A DNA stretch of 64,000 bases from Cunninghamella blakesleeana. Lineage: Eukaryota; Mucoromycota; Mucoromycetes; Mucorales; Cunninghamellaceae. The position numbers and the translations under genes were made by a program. Below the pieces are notes generated by a model. That model saw only the letters and a program-made list of their open reading frames with translations. It made no database searches and was not told the origin of the DNA. The stretch's first letter is position 1; each line of letters begins with the position of its first letter. This document shows, piece after piece, positions 63,090 through 64,000 of this stretch. Location of the stretch: contig JAFCIZ010000002.1 in the NCBI GenBank assembly GCA_017871115.1, forward strand, positions 1,199,501 through 1,263,500, in the 5' to 3' direction.

Positions 63090-63577
63090 TTTAAAATGTT
63101 ATAATTTTATAAATTATATATATTAAAAAAAAGAAAAAGAAAAAGAAAAAGAAAAAGAAAAAGAAAACAAAAAAACAAAAAAAAAAACAAAAAAACAAAA
63201 AAACAAAAAAACAAAAAAACAAAAAAACAAAAAACAAAAAGACAGAGTGAAAAATAGACAGATTTTTTTATTAATAAAAGGATCAAATTTTTAAAAGCAG
63301 TTTTTTTTTGGAAAAAATTTAAAAAGTGATTCTAGAAAAATAGAATGCTATTGTATTTTATAAAATCAATATATTTTCAAAACTATTTTTCAAATTTATT
63401 AAATTTTACAATAGATTAATTCATCGCAGAAAAATAGGATGCATTTTTAAGTAAATACAATAATAGCTATATTTACCCCATAAATCTAAGATAACCCATC
63501 AAAATTAATTATGTGTATATAGGTATGGTTTTTTTTTCTCAAATATTACTCCAAATTAAATTTCTTTTCAATTGTAT
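63090..63577. promoter_or_regulatory. C2 gene promoter with A-rich repeats / 3' flank of edge gene
   Basis: About 490 bp. Next to the C2 start lies a polypurine tract of GAAAAA and then AAAAAAC units (63124-63240). The rest is AT-rich without a frame of note. Confidence 0.5.
63124..63240. repeat. (GAAAAA)n then (AAAAAAC)n tract
   Basis: About seven GAAAAA-type units pass into about ten 7-8-base AAAAAAC units, ending near 63240. Confidence 0.85.
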
Positions 63578-64000
63578 CTATCCATCACGTAGCTTCCTTA
63601 CTACTTTCAAATATTCACTAATATATTCGGATTTATGTACCAATTCGTAAAGTTTTACTGTATTTTTAAACCTAATAATAAAAGTGTAATAATAATAACA
63701 ATAATAATAATAATAATAAATAAGAGTAAATTAAATTGTAAAAAATGCTTTATTATTACCATTCTTTTTCTGAGACTTGTCCTTTTTTTCCCGGTCTTCG
63801 TGGAGCTGACATAACATGGTTTCTTAAATTTGATACTATATCATAAAAGCTTTCTACTTCATTTTCATCATTTCCTATATTATTATTTGACGAATTTATA
63901 TTTTGATTGTAAGGTAGAAAATACAGATTAAGCATATCTCTAATATTATCATCTTTGTTCATATAAGCAGGTAATATATTTCCAAGTGAACCTATGCCTT
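63578..64000 (-). CDS. unidentified protein, C-terminal part (cut by window edge)
   Basis: Two exons are visible: 63760-64000 and 63578-63671, joined as Trp (TG|G). The encoded tail reads GNILPAYMNKDDNIRDMLNL then YFLPYN, an Asn-rich patch, FYDIVSNLRNHVMSAPRRPG, KKGQVSEKEWFKNTVKLYEL, and ends SEYLKVVRKLRDG. It looks folded and helical with no membrane segment. I do not recognise the family, and the N-terminal part lies beyond the right edge. Confidence 0.6.

Noticed and set aside
1..64000. CRISPR arrays, transposases, phage or viral genes, biosynthetic cluster
   Set aside because: The tandem repeats are simple microsatellites without spacers, no integrase, transposase or capsid-like frame was found, and the gene set is eukaryotic housekeeping.

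Overview
This window is nuclear DNA from a fungus, most likely an early-diverging filamentous one (Mucoromycota, probably Mucorales-like). The sequence is very AT-rich. Nearly every gene is cut by short introns of about 50-150 bp with GTAAGT/GTAATA donors and (T)ATAG acceptors, and the proteins are fungal/opisthokont (Puf4-type PUF protein, Rpc31, Bre1, secretory LIP-family lipase, Ubc6/UBE2J, Hul5/UBE3B-like HECT ligase). An ER cytochrome P450 and dense introns argue against the equally AT-rich anaerobic Neocallimastigomycota. The species call is inference.

Layout, left to right: intergenic DNA (1-1320); cytochrome P450 (-, 1321-3743); eIF4G (+, 4769-9960); NAT8-like membrane acetyltransferase (-, 10625-11818); prolidase (+, 12772-14664); CCCH + PUF protein (-, 15645-19463); a 2.4-kb gene-poor gap; secretory lipase (-, 21920-23608); Fyv7-like rRNA-processing factor (+, 25235-26059); DNA polymerase delta subunit POLD3/Cdc27 (-, 26342-28533) head to head with SBDS/Sdo1 (+, 28726-30092); MON1 (-, 30281-32775); glycyl-tRNA synthetase (-, 32995-35559); coiled-coil protein (-, 36178-37088); BRE1 (+, 37645-41594); RNA polymerase III subunit Rpc31 (+, 42597-43738); glutamine-dependent NAD+ synthetase (-, 43950-46816); multi-LIM protein (+, 47272-49883); triple-KH protein (+, 50473-51970); rhomboid protease (-, 52218-54290); HECT E3 (+, 54808-59645); UBE2J/Ubc6 E2 (-, 59824-61520); single-C2 protein (-, 62295-63089); and the C-terminal part of an unidentified gene (-, 63578 to the edge). 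Gene models were assembled by hand from splice signals and reading-frame phase, so a boundary may be off by a base or so.

Most genes are single-copy housekeeping functions: translation and ribosome maturation (eIF4G, Fyv7, SBDS, GlyRS), mRNA control (PUF, KH), ubiquitin signalling (BRE1, HECT, UBE2J), vesicle fusion (MON1), Pol III, NAD synthesis and lagging-strand replication. They are not an operon or an obvious biosynthetic cluster, and I see no transposase, CRISPR array, virus-like gene or prokaryotic island. I found no clearly new multigene system. The points most worth following up are: a GC-rich CTCCG-core element recurring in several promoters of this AT-rich DNA, including an E2F/MBF-like TCGCGCC site between POLD3 and SBDS; very small exons (a 14-nt exon carrying the P450 heme-cysteine loop, a first coding exon that is only ATG in the lipase, and an 11-nt first coding exon in NAD synthetase); several introns that split active-site codons; a 14-amino-acid charged repeat in eIF4G; a P450 I-helix without the usual acid; a possible non-AUG mitochondrial extension of GlyRS; and a pair of inverted repeats 3' of BRE1.
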